Part shown: positions 34,931 to 47,388 of the stretch, piece by piece
How the letters are laid out: every line of letters begins with the position of its first letter
Numbering within the stretch: position 1 is the stretch's first letter
From: Platanthera guangdongensis
Lineage: Eukaryota > Streptophyta > Magnoliopsida > Asparagales > Orchidaceae
Length of the DNA: 64,000 nt
Assembly (NCBI GenBank): GCA_039583875.1
Contig: CM077159.1
Location: 103,749,287 to 103,813,286, forward strand
Direction: 5' to 3'
Program-made: the position numbers and the translations under genes
Notes under the pieces: generated by a model
What the model saw: the letters and a program-made list of their open reading frames with translations, nothing else
The model's database searches: none
Told to the model about the DNA's origin: nothing

Positions 34931-34932
34931 CG

Positions 34933-35434
34933 TGAAAGTCTTGTTTTCATGGTCTGCTAAACACCTGGAGGGGGTGAGTAAGTTTTTGCGTCTCTTTTGA
35001 TTTATTTAAACCTTAACCGAATTTGTTATGCTTAATGATTAGGTTAGTCTGGCTTTCAAGATCAATCACAAATGATATAATTGATTTATAGTGGTTCCCC
35101 GATCTTGGGTACGTCCATTATCCCTCTCACCTCTCTAACAGTGTGTTAGATAAGACATAACACCAACACTCCACTCCTAAGAGCTTACAACATAGATCCC
35201 GCAGGACCTCTCTGTCTTCTCCAAGACCTTCCACTCAGGCACTAAGCCCTACCTAGAATCCAAAGGATCCTACAACTCAGGCCTAAGCCATACACTCAGA
35301 TCCAAAATGGATCATACACTCAGATCACAAATGATCCTACCTCAGCATTTATAATAAAGACCTACAACTAAGATTCTCATAGAAATCCTACACTCTCAAC
35401 CTTTATAGATCAGGCCTACACTCAGATCCAAAAT
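34933..35434 (-). repeat. Element A 5' LTR, 3' portion
   Basis: It begins TGAAAGTCTTG on the plus strand. It holds the CACC-G-run motif near the end, the conserved GGGGAACCACTATAAA block (35085-35113, minus strand) and CTACACTCAG/GATCC repeats. It is cut at 35434 by E; the target duplication CAAAA is at 35430-35434 and 57483-57487. The rest of the LTR is at 57488-59251. Confidence 0.85.
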
Positions 35435-37228
35435 GTTGGAACCCTAGTTTTGATTTGGGTAAGGATCACTATTAGGTTTGCTTAGACTGACCCAAAATGT
35501 ATAGTCAGGGTCATAGGTTTATTTCTTTAGTCTAGGCCAAGAGTCAACATCATATGGATCAGCCTAGAACAGCTTGTCAGAGACTCAAGTAGTTGTGTCG
35601 ACATAGACTACATCATTCGACACCAGTAGCAGTTGTGTCGACACAGACTACATCAGTCGACACTCAGCATATTCAGTCGACACTCAATAACATCAGTCGA
35701 CACTCAGCAAAATTGTGTCTACACTTTAAATAAGCTGTGTCGACACCAGCAGAAGAATTGTGTCGACACACAGAAAGGCTGTATCGACACCTAGAAGATT
35801 TGTGTTGACATACAGACCATCTGTCGACACAGTTTGCAGAAGTTGTTTCAGAAGGATAAGTAAAATTCTCAGGTCGACGAACCAAGTTCTCAGGTCGATG
35901 ATTTCTGGCTTTTTTAGTATGACATTCCAGAAAATATTCTAAGTCCAGAGACAATTCTCAGATCGACGATCGTCAATCTCCCATCGACGATCTCAGAGTC
36001 TTCTACTATGAACTGAGCTCGACGATCTACGAGCTCAGGTCGACGATCTTGTTCTTCGCAGCAGTTATCTCATATCTACGATAGTTGCTCTCAGGTCGAC
36101 GATCTCTTAACCCAGTTTTACGATCTTTGAGTCAAGCTCTACGATTTTTACTCCCTACAGTTATCAGTTCTCTCAGTCCGGCCAGAAGTATTTATTTTGG
36201 TTATGATAAATCATTTTAAGGAAAATATATTCTGATAATTAATGCTGACATTCTCAAGGCTGATAGCCGTATCTCATGAAGCATTAATTATGATATTCAC
36301 AGAATATTTTGTCAAGATAGTTGTGGAAGTGCATTTATGATTGCCAGCCATTCTAACCGTTTGGGCTCCTAAATTCTTGCAGACAATTAAGTACTGTCTG
36401 GGAATTCAAATTCAGGCCATTAGTCATTCCAAATATACAGAGAACTTAAGAAGACAGAGATAACAAGAATAAAAAAAAAGAAGACAGTCAGTCAGAAAAT
36501 CAATCATCTTTTTGCTCTCAAGGTTTCTTGCTTTGCCAAAAACAAGGAAGAAGAAGAACTTGCTGAACAAACAAATCTTTCTAGTCTTATTCCTTCATCA
36601 GGCTTCAACATTCTACAGAGAACTTGAATCAACATCAATCTGAAGACCTACACCCTGGACAAAGCTTCCTTCTTCCTGAAACTACTCAATATCTCAGGGG
36701 GAGCTTTGGCATCATCAAATCCACATAGTCTTCTCATTGTGTTTGAGAAAGAGAAGACTGTCATCTATTTTTCTTTAACCTCTCATGTACAGGGTTCTTA
36801 CTCCCTTCAAAAGCAAACTCCTTGGTGATAGGGCACCTGATCAAAAACCTATTGGTTTTTAGGCACCTGATCAAAAGCCTGAAGGGTTTCTAGATCTACC
36901 TGAAGCAGATCTTGTGGTGATAGGGCACATGATCAAAAACCTAAGTGGATTCCTACCAGGGTGGTAGAAGAGTGGATGTACCTAGATTTGGGGAACCACT
37001 ATAAAATTTCTTGTGTCGTCTGGATTGCCTTGTGCTTTCTTTGTGCCTTGTGATGTGATAGTTTCTTGCTTTAACCTTTTTCATATAAGTACCTATATTT
37101 TAATTCCGCAATATATCTAAAGAAATTTTTTATTATACTCTATTCACCCCCCCTCGAAATTTTTTATTATACTCTATTGACCCCCCCCCCCCCCCTCTAG
37201 AGTAAACTGTATCTATCCCTCACTTTCA
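35435..37228 (+). repeat. Element E 5' LTR
   Basis: The 5' half has GTGTCGACAC-type motifs (35590-35840) and then GTCGACGATCT-type motifs (35870-36150). Three copies of GGGCACCTGATCAAAA lie at about 36830-36945, just before the conserved GGGGAACCACTATAAA block (36990-37005). A C run precedes CTCTAGAG near the end, and a 48-bp segment with the C run is duplicated here (37121-37200) but single in the 3' LTR. Confidence 0.92.
35590..36150. repeat. TCGA-centred motif array in the E 5' LTR
   Basis: About fifteen GTGTCGACAC, TCAGTCGACAC and CAGGTCGACGATCT-like words occur. The array is repeated at 55880-56420 in the 3' LTR. The GATCGTCGA/TCGACGATC words can form inverted repeats. Confidence 0.85.
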
Positions 37229-37230
37229 AT

Positions 37231-37243
37231 TGGTATTAGAGGG
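37231..37243 (+). other. Element E primer binding site (degenerate tRNA-iMet)
   Basis: TGGTATTAGAGGG lies two bases after the LTR end. It differs by a C to T change, and at its last bases, from TGGTATCAGAGC. Confidence 0.8.
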
Positions 37244-37324
37244 TGTGTTTTTAAGGATGTATATGCTAACACCTGAACCTAAGATCTCTGATAGATATCT
37301 GTTTACTCTATTCTTTGTTATACC

Positions 37325-37434
37325 ATGGCACAGTACAAGTAATTTGCAAGCACCAGACCTCCAGTTTGCAACTTGCAAAAGTTTGGAATCTGGAAGGCAA
37401 GAATCAGGCTTTATATGAATTCTATTGATGAAGA
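37325..37434 (+). pseudogene. gag: Element E gag, N-terminal part
   Basis: It starts at ATG 37325-37327, with an in-frame TAA at 37340-37342. It contains the K-F-G-I-W-K-A-R-I-R-L-Y-M motif typical of copia gag and is cut by H at 37434. The reading continues in frame at 49453 after removal of H and one GAAGA. The stretch 37229-37324 is leader. Confidence 0.8.
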
Positions 37435-39499
37435 TGAAAGATATGGTACCTAAACACCTAGAGGGGGGGGGGGGTGAATAGGTGACCTAATCCTTTTTAA
37501 ACTTAAATGGCAGCAATCAGTTATATCACAGAATACTAACTATTTTATCACAGCAAACACACAGCATGCACAGCAACAATCACAGCACAGCACATCATAC
37601 ACAGTGGTTTATAGTGGTTCCCCAAGATATGGGTACATCCACTTTCCCCCTTCACCTATCTAGCAGTGTACTAGATTCGGCCAAACTCCTCCACTATCTC
37701 AGAACCCAAATTGGTTCCTACACCTCAGGACCAAAGCCTTACAACTCAGCTTTATCCCAAAGCCTACACTCAGCCAATCAAGGCCTACACTCAGCCAACC
37801 AAGGCCTACACTCAGCCAACCAAGGCCTACACTCAGCCAACAAGGCCTACACTCAGAGATCTCAATCTCCTACACTCAGGCTCTCAAGCCCTACCCTCAG
37901 CCTTTATAATTATAGGCTTACAATTCACTCAGATCCAAAGGATCCTACAAGATAAAAGTGTATTACAAATATTAACTCAACAACTCAGAATTAAAAAGAG
38001 GGGAGTTGAGAGTTTCTTGATGAGTTCTTGGAAGAACTCAGCTGGATTCAATCTGACTTAGCTTTCTTCAAAGCTTCTTGAGTAGAACTGAATAAGACTG
38101 AATCCTCCTGCAGTAGTTCCTTGACCTCTGCCACTTAAGATCCAGAATGAATCTGAATCCTTCTTCTCAGCCTAGTTCTAGAGGCTGATTTCTTGGATGG
38201 AGCCCTCTCTCTCCAACTTCTTAGATCTGCACTTGGACTGCAAGATCTTCTTGTGTTGATACTCTATGTACCACTTTAATAACTTGTTCTTCAACAATGT
38301 GATCAACCTCAACAACTACGTTTCTGTAAACTGTATGAGCCTATTTATAGGCCTTCTTCATGGTAACCGGCTGGTCCGGTCCATAACTGACTTCTGATAT
38401 CTCTGACAGGTGCTGTAGACCGGCTGGAACGGCAGCTGTCAAGTCATCCAGTCATTTCTTGAAAATCTCTAACTGTCTGAAAGTGTCGAGACGTTCTGTC
38501 TTTAAGTGTCGACACTTATAGTCCAAGTGTCGACACATGCTGTGTAAGTGTCGACACAAGTCTACAAGGTGTCGACACAACTCCTTGTATGTCTCGACAC
38601 AGATTCTTCTTCAGGTGTCGACACTAAAATTGAGTGTCGACACAAATACTTGATCTTCTGTCTTTTACTGAATTCTTCTAAGTGTCGACACATCACCTTT
38701 GTGTCGACACATCTTCATGTGTTGTAACTGTTAAGTGTCGACACTGCTTCTTGGTGTCGACACATAGTCTTTAATGTCGATACTTGCTAAGTGTCGACAC
38801 AACTCCTTATGTCGACACACCTTCTTTTTGTTGAGACTTCAGGTGAGTGTCGACACATTCCCTTAGTGTCGACACTTGTGCTTAGAATAATTTTGTTGAT
38901 CTTTCTGATCTTTGCTAAGTGTCGACACAGCTCCTTGTGTCGACACTTTCTTCAAGTGTAGAGTCTTTAGCTAAGTGTCGACTCATTGTGCTGGGTGTCG
39001 ACACTTACTTCAGGTGTTGACTCTTCTGTTGAGTGTCGACACATTGTTCTGAGTGTCGACACTTTAACTTAGTCTCTGCAAACTTTTGCTGAGTGTCGAC
39101 ACAGCTCCAAATGTCGATACTTTCTGGTGTAGACACAGCTTCACTGGGTGTCGACACAGCTCCTTGTGTCGACACTTTCTGTCTGCACTTTTCTTCACTG
39201 AGTGTCGACACAGCTCCAAGTGTCGACACTTACTGTCTGGTGTCGACTCTGCATCCCAGGTGTCGACACAATGACTCCAAGTGTCGACACTGCTTGTCTG
39301 GGTGTCGACACAAGTCTTCTTAAGTGTCGACACTTTCCCTCTGGGTGTCGACACATGTACTTAGAAACTTTTTGCTTCAGTCCAGTGATTACATAACCTG
39401 CACAAGTAAACTCAACATACATCAAATACATTATGATGTATATCATTGAGTTGGGTGAGGCTTCTTCAAATCAGGTACATTTGACCAATGTACCCAACA
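37435..39499 (-). repeat. Element H 3' LTR
   Basis: This 2065-bp LTR matches 47389-49447. It has the palindrome array at 38483-39360, TATA box at 38342-38349 and the conserved block near 37606-37635. The G run near the end is 12 long here and 7 in the other LTR. The polypurine tract follows at 39500-39517 and an untranslated AT-rich stretch at 39518-39800. Confidence 0.93.
38483..39360. repeat. GTGTCGACAC palindrome array in the H 3' LTR
   Basis: This is the same array as in B with slightly fewer units; the segment equivalent to about 6640-6690 of B is missing. Confidence 0.93.
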
Positions 39500-39800
39500 A
39501 TCTCCCCTATTTGGAGAAGTCATAACCCTTAGTCAATGATATACACCATTCATAATTAAAAATTACAAAATGATGTAAAGCAGGTTATATTCAGCAGGGT
39601 AAACATAAACATGTATTAATTCACACATGTATACACATTCATCATTTCAGAACAAATAAGAAATAGACACATTCACAGAATAATCATGAAATATATTGAT
39701 CATATATTGTTCTAACATTTTTCTTATACATTTTCAGTAGTTTACAAAAAATGTTTTACATTTAAAAGATTACAAAATAATTTTCAAGTAAAATCTTAAT

Positions 39801-41542
39801 CTATTTCTGATCAGGTTCCTTGATAACTATTCCCTTGCCAGCTTGAACTTGAGCTTTGACAGGGGCATCAACAGTTTCAGCATCAGCAGGCTTCTTGCCT
39901 TTTAGATCTTTCTTTTTGAGTTCTTCTGCCTTGATCTTCTGCCTCTCAAAATAGTGATATGGCTTAGGAAAGTACTTGCTAGGCTCCACTGCAGTAGGAG
40001 GTAGCTTTCCCATCTTTGCCTTCCTTCTATACTGAACTATTGCTTCCTGCCTGATCTCATGTTTTCTCCATTCTGCTTCAGAAAACCATTTGTTCCTGTC
40101 ATGAGTATTGTCCTTGGCAGCTTTCCAGGCAGTTAAAATTATATTCCTAGAGGTAGGGCTCCACTGTTCAAAGTCTGGCCTTTGTTCTGCTTGTTCCCTA
40201 AACCTCTTCTTAGACAACCTTGTCTCTTCCTCCTTCTGTAATGCCTCTTGCATGGCTTCAGTAATAGGCTGAACCACTTTATCCAGAATAACATTAGACT
40301 TTCCTTCAGTTGGGCTATACATCTGCTGAATGTCAGCTTGCACCATGTCAAAATCTGGTGGAGGATATATCACTTGAGCTACCTCTGGTTGCTCACCTCC
40401 AAGATATGCAGGTTGAATTCCAGATTCTGCCACATTATCATCATCACAAAGTGGAGGATAGCCCAGTGTAGCTCTGATGGAATTTGATATCCACTTTGCA
40501 GCTGAGTTTGCTGAGGAACATTAGATAAATCAGCATCTTCTTTAAGATATTCTAAAGTATTTAGGTCAGTGAGTACCTCTTGTATGATGGTGGTGGCTTG
40601 CTCACTATCCAGTGTAGAGGGTTCTTCTACAACTGGAGGCTCCCCCTGGATCTCAGCAATCTCTTGAGCAGCAGGAGATTTCACTGCAGGCTCTTCCTCA
40701 TGCTCATCTGGAGTGAAGACAACATGTTCTTCACTCCCAGAACTGCTAGTGGACACTTGTTCCACAGGAGCTGTTTTCCTTTTCTTCTTTGGAGGAGTGT
40801 CTTTCTCAGTAATTGTCTTCTCTGGGGTTGGCATTTCCTTGGACAACACCCTGTCCCATCTTGAAAAGATCCTTTGATCCATCTTCCTCATGTGGTTTAT
40901 CTTGCTGCCTACAGCAGTATTCATTACCTCTGGTATGGTACCAGCTAGGTAGAGACTAATGATTCTGCCCAGATTGGGCTTCTTCAAGCTCTCCTTAATC
41001 TTCTTATAAACCACTATAGACCACTCTGTTTTCAGAGTGAAGATTATCCTTGTCATGATTCCAAACATATAGGCAGACACTCTGTCATGCCCTCCAGGCT
41101 TACTGAGTAAGACCTTTCCAACAATCTCAGACATGAATTTTCCTTGATTATTCATGCCTTTCCTGTTAAATACAGAACCAATCTTCATCTTTGGATCAAG
41201 TCCACACCAGGTTAGAGCTTCCCTGGTCTTGGATGCAGTAATTTCTTCTTCATCTTGAGTTTTTGGTAGCTGGAGCACCTTCCTCAGATTTTTAGGTGAA
41301 ACCTTGACCTTAGTTCCATGAACTCTGGATTTGATTCTGTATCCAGATTCATCTACTGCTGCTCCATTAAGGAATTCAAGAACCTCTTTCTTCCATATCT
41401 TAGTTGGTTCTGAAACTAAGTACTCTAACCCAGAGTCGGCGACTAGGGTTACTACTTCCTGAATTTCTTGATCGGCATCGTCGAATGCGCCGCACACAAG
41501 CTCATATCCTTCGTTAACGTTCTCCTCAAGCTTAGGTGCCAT
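39801..41542 (-). pseudogene. Accessory ORF of H, with internal deletion
   Basis: It starts at ATG 41542 and follows the B accessory protein closely to about residue 365, including the P-K-K-K-R-K nuclear localisation motif. Near 40500 about 1.06 kb is missing relative to B (between the B positions of about 8165 and 9228), removing the second basic cluster and the coiled coil. The junction shifts the frame. The C-terminal part continues as a separate frame at 40433-39801. The N-terminal product could still be made as a 387-residue protein. Confidence 0.88.
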
Positions 41543-41575
41543 TAGGGTTTGTAGAATTTGTTTTTAGAAAAGAGA

Positions 41576-42030
41576 GGTGTCGACATAGTAGTTTTGGTCT
41601 CGAAACTTTGAAAGCGTGTCAACAAACAAAGACAGAACCCTATTTATACCTTTCTAATTTTGAAGATGAACAGGCGGGACAGCTAACTTAAAATGTGTCG
41701 ACACTGGTAATAAGTGTCGACACTGACTTATAATGTCTCGACACATATGTGTCGACACAAGTTTAGTCAACAGATTTTATGTGTTGACACTTGGTTATGT
41801 GTCGACACAACATAACTCGACACATTGTCGAGACTTTACTTAGAAAATTCTGAGTAAAACATAAGTGTCGACACCATATTGGATGTGTCGACACCGACTT
41901 GTCATGTGTCGACACTAACATTCTGAAGTGTCGACACCAACATCCTGGATGTGTCGACACCTTTTTCCTGAAGTGTCGACACCACTATTCTGTGTCGACA
42001 TAGACTTGTCTATGTGTCGACACTTTTTTA
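41576..42030 (-). promoter_or_regulatory. Internal palindrome array and TATA box before the H accessory ORF
   Basis: About ten GTGTCGACAC copies lie between the pol stop (42056) and the accessory ATG (41542). The minus strand reads TATAAATAGGG at 41648-41638, about 100 nt before the ATG. This is the intact form of the TGTAAATAGGG seen in B. Confidence 0.7.
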
Positions 42031-42055
42031 CTTAGCCAATTTTAATTCTGTAAAC

Positions 42056-45000
42056 TTACTCTAAGTTTAACATTCCTAGTTCAATTTTGAATCTATTGAA
42101 CTTAGCTTCTTCTAGGGGCTTAGTAAACATATCAGCTATTTGATTATCAGTTTTAACATATTCAAGTAAAATATCTTCTCTTTCTACATGCTCCCTAAGA
42201 AAATGATATTTAATTTCAATATGTTTAGTTCTACTATGTGATACAGGGTTATTAGCTATTGAAATAGCACTTGTAGAATCATAGAAAAGTGGAGTTCTAC
42301 TTACCTGAAATCCATAGTCCTCTAGGTGATGTTATATCCATAGAAGTTGAGCACAGCAACTTCCTGCAGCTACATACTATGACTCTGCTGTGGAGATAGC
42401 CACACTGGTTTACTTTTTGCTACTCCATGAAATTAGTCTCCTACCTAGGAATTGACAGGTTCCAGTAGTGCTCTTTCTATCTTCTTTGCATCCTGCAAAG
42501 TCTGCATCTGAATAACCTGTTAGATCAAAATCTCCATTCCTAGGGTACCAGAGGCCTAGATAGGGAGTGCCCTTTAGATATCTCAATATTCTTTTGACTG
42601 CTGTCAAATGAGACTCTTTAGGGCAGGCTTGATACCTGGCACAAACACATGTAGCATACATGATGTCAGGTCTACTAGCAGTCAAGTATAATAGGGAGCC
42701 AACTATCCCTCTATACAAGGTTTTATCTACAGGTTTCCCTGCATCATCCTTGCTAAGAGACATACTTGACCCCATAGGAGTCTTCATGGTGCTGGATGAA
42801 TCCATACCATATTTCCTTATGAGTTCTACGGTGAACTTTGACTGACAAATGAACAAACCACTCTCAGTTTGTTTAACTTGGAGACCCAAGAAAAACTTCA
42901 GCTCTCCCATACTACTCATCTCAAACTGACCTTGCATAAGTTTTGCAAACTTTTTGCAAAGGCTGCTTTCAGTAGACCCAAATATAATGTCATCTACATA
43001 TATTTGGACTAGTATGACTTTGCCTCTAGATTCCCTAAGGAATAGAGTCTTATCTATTTTCCCCCTTGAGAACTTGTTCTCAATGAGGAAACTAGATAGG
43101 GTTTCATACCAAGCCCTAGGGGCTTGCTTTAACCCATATAAAGCTTTCCTAAGTCTATAGACATGATGAGGTAGAGTTGGATCAACAAAACCTGAAGGCT
43201 GTTCCACATAGACTTGTTCTTTAAGATTACCATTTAGGAATGCTGACTTGACATCCATTTGGTAAACCTTGAATCCTTGATAGGTTGCATAGGCCAAGAA
43301 CATTCTTATGGCTTCCAGTCTGGCTACTGGAGCAAAGGTTTGATCAAAATCAATACCTTCTTCTTGCCTATATCCTTTAGCAACCATTCTTGCCTTATTC
43401 TTAATGATGACCCCTTGTTCATCCATCTTATTCCTGTAGATCCACTTAGTTCCTATTACATTGTGGTCTTTAGGTTTAGGAACAAGTTCCCAGACCTTGC
43501 ACCTCTTGAACTGATTAAGCTCTTCTTGCATTGCTTCAGTCCATTGTGGATCTTGTATTGCTTCTTCAAACTTCTTAGGTTCAACTTATGACAGAAAGCT
43601 GGAGTAGATTGCTGCATTCATGTTTCTACTCCTGGTTTGAACTCCTTGTCTTGGATCTCCAATAATCAGCTCTACTGGATGATCTCTAAGATGCCTGTGG
43701 GCTGGAGGCATCCTAACTTCTAGTTGAACCACTTCAGCATCTGCATCATGCTGTATACCTTGGATTTCTTCAGCAATTGGCACATGTAGTTCTCCCCCTG
43801 GACAACAGCTACTGTCTTCTACTTGCTGTCTTGCAGCAGGCACTTCTTCTATAGTAAGCTTGTCCATTTTCTTTATCAAACCTGTGGGGCTGCATACACT
43901 ACTAGACAACTCATTATTAATAAGTTTAGTCTCATCAAAAACTACATGCACAGATTCTTCTACAACTTGTGTAGTCAAGTTGTAGACTCTATAAGCCTTA
44001 CTATTATTGCTGTACCCAACAAAAATTCCCTCTTGGGACTTGGCAGCAAACTTAGTTAAGTAAGACTTCCCATTGTTAAGTATGAAGCATTTGCAACCAA
44101 AGATCCTAAAATAGGATAGGTTTGGTTTCCTGCCTTTCACAACTTCATAGGGGGTCTTGTTAAGCCTTTTAGTGATGGTAGCCCTATTTATAACATGGCA
44201 TGCAGTGTTAACTGCTTCAGCCCAGAAATATTCTGGCAGTGATGTATCACTTAGTAGGGTCCTACCAGCCTCTATCAAGGTCCTATTTTTTCTCTCAGCA
44301 ATGCTATTTTGCTGAGGTGTTTTAGGTGAAGAGAATTCTTGAAATATTCCAAAGTCTTCACATAGTTTGTCATGTTATCAGACTGAAATTCAGTACCATG
44401 GTCACTTCTAATTTTGACCACTGTACTATTTAGTTAATTCTGAATTTGCTTGACAAAGCTATAGAAAACACTAGGAGTTTCAGATTTCTGTCTTAAGAAG
44501 AACACCCAGGAAAACCTTGAGTAGTCATCTACAACTACAAAGGTATAGACCTTCCTACCTAAGCTGTGAACTGGCATTGGACCAAAGAGATCCATATGTA
44601 AGAGGTACAAATACCTCACAGCATCTTTGTTTTCTATGCTTCTAAAGGTGGATTTAGTCTGCTTGCCCTTTTGACAAGCTGAGCAAATACCATCTTTGAT
44701 ACACTTAACTTGAGGACCATTCCTCACTAACTCTTTGCTAAAGAGTTTGCTAATAGTCTTGTAGTTAAGATGGGCAAGCCTCTTGTGCCATTTGACACAA
44801 TGAGAGACTGTCTCATCAGCTACAAGACAAACTGGAGAACCATTGTTCTTAATCATAATGTCTAGGCAGTAGACATTCCTTTTCCTATAACCTGTCAAAA
44901 TGATCTCTTGATCACTTGACCTCTTGATATGACAACCATTTTTAACAAATGAGATGTCATACCCTACATCACTTAATTGACTTATACTTATTAGGTTGTG

Positions 45001-45228
45001 TTTCAACCCTTTAACATAAGCCACTTGAGTAATGGTAACCAAGTTTGTAGAAATGTTACCAAACCCTTTGATGATTCCTTTTTCAGAACCACCAAAGGTG
45101 ACTTTTGGACCATCTTTTACTGGAATGTAGTCCTTTAGTAATCCTTTAGTTCCAGTCATATGTCTGGAACATCCACTGTCCAAGTACCATGTTGGGGTAT
45201 GGCCACTTGGACTCATCTGCAAAACTGA
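42056..45228 (-). pseudogene. pol: Element H pol (protease, integrase, RT, RNase H)
   Basis: Protease W-Y-L-D-S-G-C-S lies near 45180, the integrase Asp in H-M-D-L-F-G near 44590, the second Asp in S-D-H-G-T-E-F near 44385, RT from about 43531 with Y-V-D-D near 42985, and RNase H with S-D-A-D near 42500. Lesions are stop 44434-44436 (GAA to TAA versus B), a frame break near 44370, a stop at 43588 (CAA to TAA) and stop 42410-42412 (CAA to TAA). The final stop is at 42056-42058 after an A-D-M-F-T-K-P-L motif. Most of RT is intact. Confidence 0.92.
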
Positions 45229-47274
45229 TTAATGAACCTTAGAACCCAAAGAATTATTGGGTCCTTGGTACTTGTTAGTCTGCAATCTGACAAAGCTACC
45301 TACTGGCTTTCCACCAGATAGCTTGGTACTCACTTTGGCACTAGCATTGTGCCAACAGTCCACTGTAAAATGGCCAACTTTGCCACAGCACCAACATTCA
45401 AACTTATTGTACCTTTGCTTAGGTACAGCCTTGGATGTCTTGTCTACAGCAGCCTTGTTGAATGTTGGGGCTTTGCCCTTGGAATTAGACTTGGACTGCT
45501 CAGTCCCTGCAGGTCTAATAAAGCCCAGTCCAGCCTTGCCTTTATGATGAACAAATTCATCAATTAAAGGTAGCACTGACTTAGGTTTAGAAAACCTAGC
45601 AACAAGCTCTCTCTCTTTCTGAAGATTGATCTCCAAACTCTTGATTTGATCATTTTTAAATGATATAGTACCCATTTGAATCACTGTTATGTGCTTCAAC
45701 CTGGCTATCTCATTCAGTTTTTGATCAAAAGACTTCTCAAAATCTGTTGCAGCAGCTTTAAGATCAGCAATTTCCTTTGCCTGACTTTTGGCAAGGGACT
45801 TGCTTTTCTTGTAAGCTTGAAACAACACTTTATATTCATCTATAAGCTGATGAATATCACCCTCAGACTCAGATACACTTTCATCACGTGATGAAGAAGA
45901 ATCTGAATCTGAAGTAGAACAAGAAACTGAACTTGAACTTGAACCTTGTACCTTACTGGGTCCTGGCTGCTCCAGGATTTTGGCACTCTCTGTCAAAGCC
46001 ATTAGCCCTTGGCATTGACGGTCTTCTTGTTCATAAATAGACTCCATGATATGCATGAATTCTTCTTCTTCTTCTTCTTCAGCAAACAACCCTATGTAGG
46101 CTTCAGCCTCAGACTCAGTTTCTGAAGAAGAGATATCTGATAGAGTCTTCTCCTTCTTGGCAACAAAAGACTTCTCTTTCTTGCCTTTGAAGTGAGGCTT
46201 TTTCCTGTCACCAGATTCCTTTCTCTTCTCTGGACAATCTGCAATAACATGACCCTGTCTATTGCAGCAATAACACACTATCTTTGAACCAGTTGCCTTG
46301 CTTGACTTTGTCCTCTTCCTGTCTTTCTTTGAAGGCTTTTTCTCCTGATAAAAGACTTCCTTTCCCTTTGAAGAAGAAGGTCTTGACCTCCACTGTTTCT
46401 TCTTCAAGAATTTCTGAAAGTGTCTAGTGAAGGCAGCAAAGTCTTCATCACTTTCACTGCTCTCAGTCTTTGTGCTGACTGACTCATCTGATTCTGATTC
46501 AACTACCTCTGGAGGTGGAGTTGATGACTTATTCCTGCACTTTCTGGGAACTTCTGTCTTGAAAGCAACAGTTCTTTCCTTGTGCTCAGTCCTTGTTGAT
46601 TTCTCCTCCTCCTTCCTCACTATCAATTGCATTTCATATGACAACAACTTGCCAAACAGTGTAGGAGGAGGAATTTCCCCCAACTTAGCCATTTCTCTAA
46701 TGGCACAGATCTTTGTGACCCAATCTTTGGTTAGAGACCTTAGGAACTTGTCATTTAGTTCATAGTTACTGAATTCTCTTCCATAAGACATGAGTTCATT
46801 AACTATTCTGTAGAACTTCTTGTAGCACTCAGTTATGTTATCACCTTTACCTTGTCTAAAACTCTCATACTCCTGATTTAGCAAGGATTTTCTATCTTGT
46901 CTAACTTCTTCAGATCCTTCCATATACACTATAAGAGTGTCCCACATCTCCTTGGCTGTCTTACAGTGTATAAGATTCTGAAAAGTTGCATCATCAATGG
47001 CACTCACTATTATGTTCTGTGCCCTCTTGTCCATTGTGGCTAGGACAATCTCATCCTTAGTCATCTCAGAGAAATCCTTTGGAGTTCTCTGATTTGCATC
47101 TAAAACTTAAATCTTCATGGGCACATAAGGCCCTTCCTTTACTGTGATGTAGATTCTAGGGTCTGAGGCCTCCATAAACAGCCTTACCCTTTCCTTCCAG
47201 ATCCCAAAGATCTCTTTCCTGCATATGGGTAATTTCATGGAACCCAATTCCTTGTGATTCTCAGAGGAACCCAT
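45229..47274 (-). pseudogene. gag: Element H gag
   Basis: It starts at ATG 47274. One nonsense codon at 47107-47109 (TCA to TAA relative to B) breaks an otherwise complete frame; from 47064 there are 611 open codons. It shows the UBN2-type core, two CX2CX4HX4C knuckles (near 46260 and 45400), a Ser/Glu-rich middle and a coiled coil. It ends at TAA 45229-45231, in frame with pol. Confidence 0.92.
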
Positions 47275-47374
47275 GTTTCTTGATTTTCTTGAATTTCTTG
47301 AATCTGTGTTTTTCCTTACACTGAATCTGCCAAACAGGATCTCCTCAGACTGTTAGTCCTTTTTGAGTAACCTC

Positions 47375-47386
47375 GCTTTGATACCA
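47375..47386 (-). other. Element H primer binding site (tRNA-iMet)
   Basis: The minus strand reads TGGTATCAAAGC, one mismatch from the initiator-Met sequence, two bases inside the LTR. Confidence 0.9.
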
Positions 47387-47388
47387 CT

